The notes under the pieces: generated by a model
What the model saw: only the letters and a program-made list of their open reading frames with translations
Told to the model about the DNA's origin: nothing
Databases searched by the model: none
Source: JANQGH01 sp039030175
GTDB taxonomy: Bacteria > Pseudomonadota > Alphaproteobacteria > DSM-16000 > Inquilinaceae
Direction: 5' to 3'
NCBI GenBank assembly: GCA_039030175.1
Contig: JBCCER010000001.1
Span: 1-64,000, forward strand
DNA length: 64,000 nucleotides
Position numbers and translations under genes: made by a program
Part shown: positions 52,277-61,541 of the stretch, piece by piece
Position numbering within the stretch: the first letter of the stretch is position 1
Layout of the letters: the number at the start of each line of letters is the position of its first letter

Positions 52277-53374
52277 TCAACGTGTTGTACCAATTCGAAC
52301 AGCCTCGACCACCCGGTCGATATCACTATCGGAAAGGCCGTGATGGACGGGCAGTGCCAAAATCCGAGCGGCCAGATCTTCGGTAACGGGCAGGCTCATT
52401 TCGCCATATCGTTCAATGAAGACCGGCTGCTGATGAAGACCGCGCGGGTAATGGACGGCGCTGCCAACGCCGTTGTCGCGCAAAAACTCGGAAAGACCGT
52501 CGCGTGATCGACCGAATGCGGCCTCGTCCACCAAGACGCAGAACTGGTGCCAGGCATGGCCCGCCTTGGGGGCGATGATTGGCAGGGTCAATCCGGGCGT
52601 TCCGGCCAGCCCTGCGAGAAGTCGATCGGCGTTTTTCCGCCTGCGGTCCAGCATCGCCGGCAGGCGCTTGAGCTGCTCGCGCCCAATCGCTGCTGTGATG
52701 TCGGTCATTCGATAATTGTAGCCTAGGACCGTGTGCAAATAGCGCTCCGGCATGCCGTGTTCGCGCAGCAACCGCAGCTGTCGGTCACTGTCGGCATTTT
52801 GGGTGCAGGTCACACCGCCTTCACCGACGAACATATTTTTGCTCGGATAGAACGAGTAGGTGACATAGTCGCCAAACCCGCCGACGCCATGGCCGTCATA
52901 TGTAGCGCCATGGGCCTGGGCAGCGTCCCAGACAATTTTCAGATTATGGCGTCCTGCCAAGTCCTGGACGGCTTCGATATCGCAAACATTACCGAAGAGA
53001 TGGACCGGAACGATCGCGCGCGTTCGCTCAGTGACGCGGGATTCTGCGTCGGCGAGATCGATCGTCCACGTCGCTGGGTCGACATCGCACATAATGGGCA
53101 CGCCGCCCGCCGCGATCACCATGGTGGCGGTGGAAATGAAGGTGAAGGAGGGTACCAACACCTCGTCGCCCGGCTCCAGGAAGTCGGCGAACGCTATATG
53201 CAATGCCGTGGAGCCGTTTACGTTCGCAATTGCATGCCGGGCCCCTACAAAGCGGCCAAACTCCTTCTCAAAGGACGCGACCTGCGGCCCTTGGCGCAAC
53301 ATTCCACTTTTGAGGACTTCGACCGCAGCGCCGATCTCGGCTTCGGTTAGCTTGGTGTCCGCGATCCCGATCAT
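52277..53374 (-). CDS. DegT/DnrJ/EryC1/StrS-family sugar aminotransferase
   Basis: A 365-residue PLP enzyme that aminates keto-sugar nucleotides for surface polysaccharides. Motifs are HAIANVNGSTALHIAFADFL, GDEVLVPSFTFISTATMVI, VWDAAQAHGATYDGHGVGG and the PLP Lys in YSFYPSKNMFVGEGGVT; then YNYRMTDITAAIGREQLKRL. It is encoded 24 bases after the cyclophilin gene. It probably works with the nucleotide-sugar genes to its right. Confidence 0.92.
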   Translation of the reverse strand: MIGIADTKLTEAEIGAAVEVLKSGMLRQGPQVASFEKEFGRFVGARHAIANVNGSTALHIAFADFLEPGDEVLVPSFTFISTATMVIAAGGVPIMCDVDPATWTIDLADAESRVTERTRAIVPVHLFGNVCDIEAVQDLAGRHNLKIVWDAAQAHGATYDGHGVGGFGDYVTYSFYPSKNMFVGEGGVTCTQNADSDRQLRLLREHGMPERYLHTVLGYNYRMTDITAAIGREQLKRLPAMLDRRRKNADRLLAGLAGTPGLTLPIIAPKAGHAWHQFCVLVDEAAFGRSRDGLSEFLRDNGVGSAVHYPRGLHQQPVFIERYGEMSLPVTEDLAARILALPVHHGLSDSDIDRVVEAVRIGTTR

Positions 53375-53398
53375 GATCAGCTCCTTGCCGTCACGATC

Positions 53399-53956
<558 letters not shown>

Positions 53957-54148
53957 GCGCCAATACTCTCCTGTTTCAAGCGTTCGCGCAGGACCGCCTT
54001 CATGGCCAATCCAAATGGTGCGCGCGAACCCAGCATAACAACTCTGCCAGGTCCAGCGTTGATTGACGGGCCGCCCAACTCTCGACCGCCTTGGTCTCAA
54101 CGTGGTACCCACCCGGGTCCAAGTAAGATCGTTGTTCAGGGCCTTCAG

Positions 54149-55507
54149 ATGGCGGAGCCAGCGCAATCTCCTAACAGTCATTACGGCAGTCTGGCCGATC
54201 GGATCAGTTCCGGTACCGCGACAATCGGCATCGTGGGGCTCGGCTATGTCGGTTTGCCACTGGCGATCGCATTTTCGTCGCAGGGTTTTCCTGTCGTTGG
54301 CATCGATATCGACTGGAGCAAGGTTGATGAATTGGCCGCTGGCCGTTCGTACATCGCTCATATTGCTGAAAGTGATGTGGCCGCTATGGCGACCTCGGGT
54401 CGGTTTCGGGCCACCTCCGATTTCGCGGCTTGCGCGGAGTTGGACGTCGCGATCCTGTGCGTGCCAACACCGCTTACCCGGCACCGCGAGCCGGACCTGT
54501 CCTATGTATGCGAGACCACCCGCTCAATCGCGCAGCATCTTCGTCCGGGTTGCCTCGTTGTGCTTGAATCCACGACCTATCCAGGCACGACCACGGGGGA
54601 GATCAAGCCGCTGCTCGAAGCCGCTGGTCTCAAATCCCGCGAAAACGTCTTTCTGGCCTATTCGCCCGAGCGTGAAGACCCGGGAAACATCGATCATTCG
54701 ACCGCATCGATCCCGAAGGTGGTTGGCGCCGATGGCGACTTGGCGCTGAAGCTCGCCGTCGGCCTTTACGATCGGATCGTGCCGCGCACCGTGCCCGTAT
54801 CGTCGCCCGATACGGCAGAGGCGGTGAAGCTGACCGAGAACATCTTTCGTGCCGTCAACATCGCATTGGTGAACGAGCTGAAAGTTGTCTTCGATGCGAT
54901 GGGGGTAGACATCTGGGAGGTCATCGAGGCCGCAAAAACCAAGCCATTCGGCTACATGCCCTTTTACCCGGGCCCTGGCCTCGGCGGACACTGCATTCCG
55001 ATCGACCCATTCTACCTCACTTGGAAAGCGCGCGAATACGATATCGCGACCCGCTTCATCGAGTTGGCGGGCGAAGTCAACACCGCCATGCCGTCCTACG
55101 TGGTCGAAAAGCTAGCTCGTGCGTTGGACAGCCAAGCTGAGCGTGGGTTGAAGGGCGCCAAAATCCTCATTGTCGGTGTGGGCTACAAGAAGAATGTCGG
55201 CGATACCAGAGAGAGCCCGGCGTTGAAGATCTCTGAACTGCTGATGGCGAGGGGGGCTGAGATCGCTTTCATTGACCCTTACATTGAAGCCCTTCCGCCT
55301 CTTCGCCATTACCCTGAACTGGAGGGGCATCCCGTTCTTTCGTGGCGGGACGACGCGTCACTGTCGGGCTTCGACGCGGCGATCATTGTCACCGACCACG
55401 ACGATGTCGACTATCAGCTGTTGGTTGATCGGGTCCCTCTGATCGTGGATACCCGGAATGTCCTGGCGCGAGGCGGCTTCATTTCATCGGGAATCGTCAA
55501 CGCTTAA
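54149..55507 (+). CDS. UDP-N-acetylglucosamine/UDP-hexose 6-dehydrogenase (WbpA/Ugd type)
   Basis: A 452-residue NAD-dependent nucleotide-sugar dehydrogenase that oxidises C6 to a uronic acid. The Rossmann motif TIGIVGLGYVGLPLAIAFSS is followed by CVPTPLTRHREPDLSYV, the substrate-site ESTTYPGTTTGEI, YSPEREDPGN, and the catalytic-Cys loop GPGLGGHCIPIDPFYLTWKA. That loop form suits the UDP-HexNAc dehydrogenase group. I start at ATG 54149. With DegT, epimerase, ManC-like and RfbC genes nearby, it probably makes precursors for capsule or lipopolysaccharide. Confidence 0.9.
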   Translation: MAEPAQSPNSHYGSLADRISSGTATIGIVGLGYVGLPLAIAFSSQGFPVVGIDIDWSKVDELAAGRSYIAHIAESDVAAMATSGRFRATSDFAACAELDVAILCVPTPLTRHREPDLSYVCETTRSIAQHLRPGCLVVLESTTYPGTTTGEIKPLLEAAGLKSRENVFLAYSPEREDPGNIDHSTASIPKVVGADGDLALKLAVGLYDRIVPRTVPVSSPDTAEAVKLTENIFRAVNIALVNELKVVFDAMGVDIWEVIEAAKTKPFGYMPFYPGPGLGGHCIPIDPFYLTWKAREYDIATRFIELAGEVNTAMPSYVVEKLARALDSQAERGLKGAKILIVGVGYKKNVGDTRESPALKISELLMARGAEIAFIDPYIEALPPLRHYPELEGHPVLSWRDDASLSGFDAAIIVTDHDDVDYQLLVDRVPLIVDTRNVLARGGFISSGIVNA

Positions 55508-55528
55508 GCTCAACAACAGCTGGGCCGA

Positions 55529-56269
55529 TCAAACCGGTTTCTCCGCGCTCAGAACGATGCAGCAGGGGTTGTCGAGATACCACTGGACCTTTGGTGTCAG
55601 ATCGAGCTGATCCGCCGCCAAGGCTAGTTTGTGCCATCTGACGTTTCTAAGACCGGCTTGATGCAGGGCGTCCTCGTGCTCTTGCTTCGTCCACTGCCAC
55701 AACGGGACCTGCAGTTCGCCGATGACTAACCGGTATTCCGGCGGCGCGACGGGGTCGTAGCGAAAACCGAACAGCTGCTCCAACCTCGGCTCTTGGGGCT
55801 CAAAGCGGCTTTCCGGACTGACAGTAAAGGTAACAAACCGGCCGCCCGGCTTCAGGTTTCTCGCAATGAGCCGGCACATCTGTCCCAGTTCGTCGAGATC
55901 CGCAGCGTAGTGCAGGAGATAGAGCGCCGTCACCAGGTCGACGGGCGAAGCCAGCGCAAACGTCTCGTCGCGAGCGTCTAGCTGACGATAGCTTAGGCCA
56001 GGATAGTAGGGGCCTGGTCCACCCGGTTCATTCTGCTCCAAGGCTCGTGCGATCATCTCGCCTGAGATGTCGAGGCCAATGACCGAATTGGCACCGCGTT
56101 CCATCAAAACGCGCGACAGGCGCCCCTCGCCGCAGGCAAGGTCAAGAATGTTCAGGCCAGCCACCGGTCCGATAGTTTCTAGGAAAACGGGCCATTCCAC
56201 ATAGGCGTAGAGGCTGTCGGTCTTTGCCCAGTCCTGATAGCTGTCCGTATTCTCGTCGTAGTCCGCCAT
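55529..56269 (-). CDS. Class I SAM-dependent methyltransferase
   Basis: A 246-residue methyltransferase. The SAM-binding motif I is LNILDLACGEGRLSRVLMER, followed by VIGLDISGEMIARALEQNEP (motif II region) and VDLVTALYLLHYAADLDELG (motif IV). The C-terminus, FRYDPVAPPEYRLVIGELQV, is variable as usual in this group, and the substrate cannot be read. It is divergent from phnM and convergent with the dehydrogenase gene, 21 bases from its stop. Confidence 0.9.
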   Translation of the reverse strand: MADYDENTDSYQDWAKTDSLYAYVEWPVFLETIGPVAGLNILDLACGEGRLSRVLMERGANSVIGLDISGEMIARALEQNEPGGPGPYYPGLSYRQLDARDETFALASPVDLVTALYLLHYAADLDELGQMCRLIARNLKPGGRFVTFTVSPESRFEPQEPRLEQLFGFRYDPVAPPEYRLVIGELQVPLWQWTKQEHEDALHQAGLRNVRWHKLALAADQLDLTPKVQWYLDNPCCIVLSAEKPV

Positions 56270-56457
56270 GAGAGTCGGTCCGTCGTTGAGGGGAGGTTGC
56301 CTAACGGGAAATCCGCAGCCAAATTTTGCGTCATCCTGGCAACAGGCTTGCGATCAATGCGTCTGTGATCGCGAGGGTTTCGCGCATATGATCGCGAATC
56401 GAGTGTCACTGCACAAGCCAGAGCCAATCCACCACACGGGAAAGGAACGCTGACTTA

Positions 56458-57597
56458 ATGACCGGCCTGGTAGTCACCAATGCCCGCATCGTCACCGAAG
56501 ATTCGATTCTGACCGGTAGTTTGCGCGTTGATGACGGTGAGATTCAGCAGATCGACGAATCAGTGTCGTCCGACCCTTCGGCAATCGATTTCGACGATGA
56601 TTTTTTGCTGCCCGGCCTGGTCGAACTGCACACCGACAATGTGGAAAAGCACCTTGTGCCCCGCGCAGGCGTGCGCTGGCCGCACCCGCTTGCCGCAATG
56701 GTCGCCCACGACAATCAGGTGATTGGTGCAGGAATCACCACCGTGTTGGATGCGCTTGCGGTTGGCGAATACCGCAGCGGTGGTGAGCGGCGCGAAATTA
56801 TCGCGGAATCGATCGACGCGCTCTATCGCGGCAGCAGGGATGATCTGTTCCGTGCCGACCATTTCTTGCATCTACGCTGTGAAGTCTCCGACCGGGGCGT
56901 CATCGATATGGCTGAGCCTTATCTCGATCATCCGCTTTTGCGCATGTTCTCGGTCATGGACCACACGCCGGGCCAAAGGCAGTTCAGCGATCTTGAGTCG
57001 TTTCGGCGCTTTCGAATGCGCGCGGGGACACCAGAGCGCGATGTCGATCGCGAGATTGCCCAGCTTCGCGCGACGCAAGATGATGTCGCCCACCGTCATC
57101 GGGAGATTGTCTTGAGATGGGGCCGCGAAAGAGGGCTGCCCGTCGCCAGTCATGACGATGCAACAGAAGCGCACATTGCCGAAGCGGTCGCCGATGGCAT
57201 TTCGATCGCAGAATTCCCGACCACCGATATTGCAGCGCGAAGGGCGCGAGAAGCAGGAATTCGGGTCGTCATGGGGGCGCCGAATGTCGTTCGTGGCGGC
57301 TCGCATTCGGGGAACGTAGCGGCGATGACGCTGGCACAATATGGGCTACTCGATGCGCTTTCGTCGGACTACGCACCTAAGAGCCTGCTGCACGCTGCGT
57401 TTTTGGTGGTCAACGATGCCGGTATGCGGTTGCCCGACGCTATCGCCTTGGTAACCCGCAACCCGGCCGAGATGATCGGATTTGCCGATCGGGGTAGCAT
57501 CGCGCCCGGCAAGCGTGCCGACCTAATACGGGTGAAGCTGGTCGACGGCTTGCCGATCGTTCGCAATGTCTGGGTGGCCGGGAACCGGGTTCTTTAG
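56458..57597 (+). CDS. phnM: Alpha-D-ribose 1-methylphosphonate 5-triphosphate diphosphatase
   Basis: A 379-residue amidohydrolase-fold protein, the PhnM step of C-P lyase metabolism, which removes diphosphate to give the 5-phosphate. Family marks are LLPGLVELHTDNVEKHLVPR, GVRWPHPLAAMVAHDNQVIG, SVMDHTPGQRQFSDLESFR, LPVASHDDATEAHIAEAVAD and NVVRGGSHSGNVAAM. ATG 56458 has GGAAAGGAACG upstream. No other phn gene is in the window, which is unusual because PhnM normally needs PhnGHIJKL. Its stop overlaps the HutF-like stop on the other strand. Confidence 0.9.
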   Translation: MTGLVVTNARIVTEDSILTGSLRVDDGEIQQIDESVSSDPSAIDFDDDFLLPGLVELHTDNVEKHLVPRAGVRWPHPLAAMVAHDNQVIGAGITTVLDALAVGEYRSGGERREIIAESIDALYRGSRDDLFRADHFLHLRCEVSDRGVIDMAEPYLDHPLLRMFSVMDHTPGQRQFSDLESFRRFRMRAGTPERDVDREIAQLRATQDDVAHRHREIVLRWGRERGLPVASHDDATEAHIAEAVADGISIAEFPTTDIAARRAREAGIRVVMGAPNVVRGGSHSGNVAAMTLAQYGLLDALSSDYAPKSLLHAAFLVVNDAGMRLPDAIALVTRNPAEMIGFADRGSIAPGKRADLIRVKLVDGLPIVRNVWVAGNRVL

Positions 57598-58907
57598 GGC
57601 TCGATCTGATTGATCGCGTCTCGATAGGCGTCGAGCACGGGTTCCTCCTCGGCGTGGTACCCATCACGGATGACCCATTCTCCGCCAATCATGACGTCAC
57701 GGACGGGATTTGCGCCGCCGGAAAAGACCAAAGATTGCAGAATAGCGTCACTCTCGGCGTCCAAGAGCGAGGGATGGTCGCGGTCCAAGACCAACCAATC
57801 GGCCGGCAGTCCTGTCGCAAGTCCGGTCTCGACAGACCCGGTTGCTTGACCGCCGCCAGAGACCAAACGGCTGAACAGATCAGGCCCTTTTGCCATCAGC
57901 CGATAGCGCACCATCAACGCGCGGATCTCTTCAAATGGGCTCGCGGTTAGCGGTGCGCCTGCACCAATCGCCAAATTGCCGCCCACCGCGAGATAGGCGG
58001 CCATGGGGAAGGGGGCCAAGTTCAGGGCGGATGAGAATATGGGGCATAAGGCTATCACCGCGTCGCTGGATGCAAGTTGGGTCGCTTCTTCTGGTGTTAT
58101 CTGGCTGGCATGCACCAGGCACCATCTCCCGTCGATTGGTGTTTCGGACAACAGCCAGTCCACGAGCCGGTCGTCCAAAAGCATGCCGATTTCGGTGGTA
58201 TCTCGCAGATCGGCGGCCAGGCTGAGATGGATCGGTGCCATCTCGTATTGAGCCTGCTTGCCGGCCACAGCCATCGCCAGATGTTCTGGACCCACGGCAG
58301 GCAGGGAGCAAACAGCCAATCCGATCCGCAGATTGGCCTCGTCCCCGAACTGGGCGTGCAGAGAGCCGGTCATGGCGAGCAGATCGTCGACATCCAGCCT
58401 TCCGCGCATGCCCGCCTCACCTGCTCGATCCAGCGCGGGGAGCAGCGTCAGGCGGATGCCGACTTGGTGGGCGGCGGCGATAATCCGTTGCGATATCTCG
58501 GTTGTGTCGGCGTAGTGTTGGCCGTGGGGCGTTCGGAAAATCGACTGAACCTCGCCGACGTTCGTGAAGCCTAGCTTAACCATCTCCAGGTAGGCCTGGG
58601 CGTGGATGGCCTCGATCTCATCCGGCCCTAGGTCATTCAGCAGAGCATTGGCTTTGGTTCGCCAGGTGTGCAGCGCACCGCTATGCGTGGCGAACGCATC
58701 CGGACGTCCCGCGACGGCCCGCAAACATGAGTGACAATGGGCGTTGGTGAGCCCTGGGATGACCGAACCTGAGAGCTTCTCTGTATCGGCGTCAGGTTCG
58801 AGATCGGTATGGATGCCGGCGATAAACCCCAGTTCGTCGACGTCAAACAGGACAGCCTCGGCCCATCCGTCGGCCAACAAAGCGGATTCGGCGAAATAGC
58901 GAGCCAT
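57594..58907 (-). CDS. HutF-like (formimidoylglutamate deiminase family) protein with lost active-site residues
   Basis: A 437-residue amidohydrolase that aligns along its length with HutF: ARYFAESALLADGWAEAVLF, GSVIPGLTNAHCHSCLRAVA (the first two metal His kept), EIEAIHAQAYLEMVKLGFTN, and WCLVHASQITPEEATQLASS. Key residues differ from the family as I know it: HxHxAE is APIHLSLAADL (second metal His to Ser and catalytic Glu to Ala), and the GSDSH metal Asp is in AIGAGAPLTASPFEE, replaced by Gly. The gene is intact, so it may be a non-catalytic or re-purposed paralogue. It follows the epimerase gene by 31 bases; ATG 58907 starts where homologues start. Confidence 0.83.
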   Translation of the reverse strand: MARYFAESALLADGWAEAVLFDVDELGFIAGIHTDLEPDADTEKLSGSVIPGLTNAHCHSCLRAVAGRPDAFATHSGALHTWRTKANALLNDLGPDEIEAIHAQAYLEMVKLGFTNVGEVQSIFRTPHGQHYADTTEISQRIIAAAHQVGIRLTLLPALDRAGEAGMRGRLDVDDLLAMTGSLHAQFGDEANLRIGLAVCSLPAVGPEHLAMAVAGKQAQYEMAPIHLSLAADLRDTTEIGMLLDDRLVDWLLSETPIDGRWCLVHASQITPEEATQLASSDAVIALCPIFSSALNLAPFPMAAYLAVGGNLAIGAGAPLTASPFEEIRALMVRYRLMAKGPDLFSRLVSGGGQATGSVETGLATGLPADWLVLDRDHPSLLDAESDAILQSLVFSGGANPVRDVMIGGEWVIRDGYHAEEEPVLDAYRDAINQIEP

Positions 58908-58938
58908 GGACCGAGGGTGCGGCGGCACTTCGCTTCGG

Positions 58939-59925
58939 TCAAGTCGAGCGGCGAACGAACCTTCCGCCGTCTGTCGCTTGGTACCACGCCACGAAACGTG
59001 GGATACCTTCTTCGAGAGTTGTCTTTGGGTCGAAGCCCAGTTCTTGACGGCTAGTGTCGATGTCAGCGTAGGTGCGCGTCACGTCGCCTGGCTGCAGAGG
59101 TGCCGCCTCGACAAGTGCTTTTCGCCCGACGGCCTTTTCGATGGTCTCAACCAACTTTGTTACTGTCTCTGTTCTGTTGTTGCCCAGATTGTAGACTTGG
59201 TGTCGGCTTTCGGGCGTTGCGTCCACGGCCCCCAGGATTCCTGCCACGATATCGTCGATGTAAGTGAAATCACGCTGCGGGCGACCGCCATCGTAAAGTG
59301 TCAGGGGGATCCCCTCGGTGATTGCATTCGTGAACAGGTAGTAGGCCATGTCTGGTCGCCCCCAGGGACCATACACCGTGAAAAACCGCAGACCTGTAAT
59401 CGGTAAGCCGTAAAGATGGTGATAGGATTCTGCGATCAGTTCGCCGGATCGTTTCGTGGCCGCATAGAGCGACACAGGTTTGTCCGCCCGGTCAATCACG
59501 GCAAACGGCACCTTGGTATTCGCGCCATAGACGGACGAGGAACTGGCATAGATGAAGCACTCTAGCTTCGGCAGCGCTCTGGCCGCTTCCAGCATGGCGG
59601 TCTGGCCAAGAACGTTGGCGCGTATGTAGTCGAACGGAGCTTTCAGCGAGTAGCGCACGCCTGCCTGCGCGGCTAGGTGAATGATCCGGGTGGCTTCGGG
59701 GCGGCCGGCGATGAGATCGACGATGGCAGTAGGGTCGGCGACATCCGTCTTGCTAAAGCTGAAGCCGGCGTGTTGCGTCAGGCGATCCAGTCTCGCTTGC
59801 TTCAGCCGCGTATCGTAGTAGGCGTTCAAGGTATCGACGCCGATAACCTCATCGCCTCGAGCCAACAGCGCCTCGGCGACATGCATGCCGATAAAGCCCG
59901 CCGCGCCGGTGATCAATACAGCCAT
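58939..59925 (-). CDS. NAD-dependent nucleotide-sugar epimerase (UDP-glucuronate 4-epimerase type)
   Basis: A 328-residue extended short-chain dehydrogenase. NAD motif AVLITGAAGFIGMHVAEALL, IIHLAAQAGVRYSLKAPFDY, the active-site SSSSVYGANTKVPF with Tyr-x3-Lys as YAATK, FFTVYGPWGRPDMAYYLFTN and DFTYIDDIVAGILGAV. This set is typical of the glucuronate/galacturonate epimerases for polysaccharide synthesis. It is upstream of the HutF-like gene in the same direction. Confidence 0.9.
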   Translation of the reverse strand: MAVLITGAAGFIGMHVAEALLARGDEVIGVDTLNAYYDTRLKQARLDRLTQHAGFSFSKTDVADPTAIVDLIAGRPEATRIIHLAAQAGVRYSLKAPFDYIRANVLGQTAMLEAARALPKLECFIYASSSSVYGANTKVPFAVIDRADKPVSLYAATKRSGELIAESYHHLYGLPITGLRFFTVYGPWGRPDMAYYLFTNAITEGIPLTLYDGGRPQRDFTYIDDIVAGILGAVDATPESRHQVYNLGNNRTETVTKLVETIEKAVGRKALVEAAPLQPGDVTRTYADIDTSRQELGFDPKTTLEEGIPRFVAWYQATDGGRFVRRST

Positions 59926-60155
59926 GATCTGACTATTCCGCTATAGAGATGCCGATCTGGCCGCCGGACCGCCGTTGGAGGCGGCCGCGCCGGGTCGGCC
60001 AATTTCCATACGGTCTATAGTGGAGCCTCTGCCCTCCCAGCAACCCGATTAGCCAATTGCCGCGTTGGGGAATAGCGCGGTTGAGTTCCCGGCCGCGCTA
60101 TGGGTTAAGTTCGCGTCCAACGAATCCAGTGCGTTTCAAGCAGATTGAACTACCG

Positions 60156-61541
60156 ATGCCCGATCCATCCGCAGCTAATATCCGCTCAATTCAGCCAGTG
60201 ATCTTGTCCGGCGGTTCAGGGACCCGTTTGTGGCCGATCTCGCGGCAGGCGCTGCCCAAGCAGTTTCTGCCATTGGTCGGGGGGCACAGCCTGCTAGCAG
60301 AGACCCTGTTGCGTTCAGAGCGTTGTGTGCCGGCTGGTCGTCCGGCTGAGAAGGCGATGATCGTCGCCAACGAGAATCATCGAGACCTGGTCGCAACCGC
60401 CTTGCAACATGTCGAGCGGCCCGGCTGCCGCTTGTTGCTTGAACCAATCGGACGCAATACGGCCCCGGCGATCGCGCTCGCGGCGAGATATTGCCTGGCA
60501 ACCGGGCAGAACCCGTTAATGCTGGTGTTGCCCTCCGATCATACGATCGGACTAGAAGATGCCTTTACGACAGCGCTGGTGCGGGCAGCGCAGGCGGCCG
60601 ATGCAGGGTGGCTTGTCACTTTTGGAATCGAGCCTGACAGGCCCGAGTCAGGGTATGGCTACATCCGCGCAGGCGCTGCGCTATCGAGCCTCGAATGTGT
60701 GTTCGGTATCGAACGCTTCGTGGAAAAACCGTCGACGGAGGAGGCGGCGTCCCTACTTCAGCAAGGCGGGTGGAGTTGGAACAGCGGCATGTTCCTGTTT
60801 GGCGCAAGCGAACTTTGGGAGGAACTCGCCAGGCTGGCGCCGAATATCGCCGCTGAGGTCGAAAAAGCGGTCGGTGACGGCGTTGATGATGGTCGAGAGT
60901 TCCGACCAGCCGCCGATCACTTTGCCAAGTCTCCGGCGGCCCCTATCGATGTTGCGGTAATGGAGAAGACGGGCCTGGGCGCCGTTGTGCCGGCCGACCT
61001 AGGGTGGAGCGACATTGGCGGTTGGCAGGCTCTCCATCAAATTTCGCCAAAGGACAATGCGGGGTCGGTTCGTATCGGAGACGTCCATTCGGAAGGCGCG
61101 GTCGACAGCTACCTGCGAGGCGAGGGGACGAAGCTCGTCGCGCTGGGCGTGTCAAACCTTGCGGTGGTCGCAACGCCAGACGCCGTCTTGGTCAGCGACA
61201 TTAACAGCGCCGGCGCAATCAAGGAAATCGCCGAGAAGCTTTCTCGCGATAAGAGCGCCGCAGCGCTTTATCCAACCGAGATGGCGTTCCCTTGGGGTGA
61301 AGTCCGCACGCTCGACAGGCAGGTAGGGCGCCACATCCTGAAGGTCTCCATCGCACCAGGCGAAACCGCGGAGCGTCTGGGGCCGGTCGACGGTCTGATT
61401 GCCCTGGACAGCCCGACTCGTCTTACGATTGACGGCCGCGAGGTCGCCGTCGACCCAAACGCCGTGCTTGCTGTTCGCGATAGCTATCTGGTCGAGTCTG
61501 GAGGAGAAAAGACGGAACTGATCGAGGTTCGCGGCGATTAA
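60156..61541 (+). CDS. Mannose-1-phosphate guanylyltransferase (ManC-like) with degenerate isomerase domain
   Basis: A 461-residue protein from ATG 60156. The nucleotidyltransferase part is intact: PVILSGGSGTRLWPISRQAL, LPKQFLPLVGGHSLL, RNTAPAIALAARYC, VLPSDHTIG, IERFVEKPSTEEAA and WNSGMFLFGASEL, as needed to make GDP-mannose. In bifunctional ManC the C-terminal cupin carries QMHHHRAEHW; here FPWGEVRTLDRQVGRHILKV leads to GETAERLGPVDGLIALDSPT and the metal-binding His/Gln/Glu are absent. Mannose-6-phosphate isomerase activity is therefore not expected. It converges with rfbC; the stop codons share TTAA. Confidence 0.88.
   Translation: MPDPSAANIRSIQPVILSGGSGTRLWPISRQALPKQFLPLVGGHSLLAETLLRSERCVPAGRPAEKAMIVANENHRDLVATALQHVERPGCRLLLEPIGRNTAPAIALAARYCLATGQNPLMLVLPSDHTIGLEDAFTTALVRAAQAADAGWLVTFGIEPDRPESGYGYIRAGAALSSLECVFGIERFVEKPSTEEAASLLQQGGWSWNSGMFLFGASELWEELARLAPNIAAEVEKAVGDGVDDGREFRPAADHFAKSPAAPIDVAVMEKTGLGAVVPADLGWSDIGGWQALHQISPKDNAGSVRIGDVHSEGAVDSYLRGEGTKLVALGVSNLAVVATPDAVLVSDINSAGAIKEIAEKLSRDKSAAALYPTEMAFPWGEVRTLDRQVGRHILKVSIAPGETAERLGPVDGLIALDSPTRLTIDGREVAVDPNAVLAVRDSYLVESGGEKTELIEVRGD

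Noticed and set aside
53957..54484. N-terminal extension of the cyclophilin by 176 codons
   Set aside because: It would overlap the start of the dehydrogenase gene and is low-quality sequence; a signal-peptide start exists at 53956.
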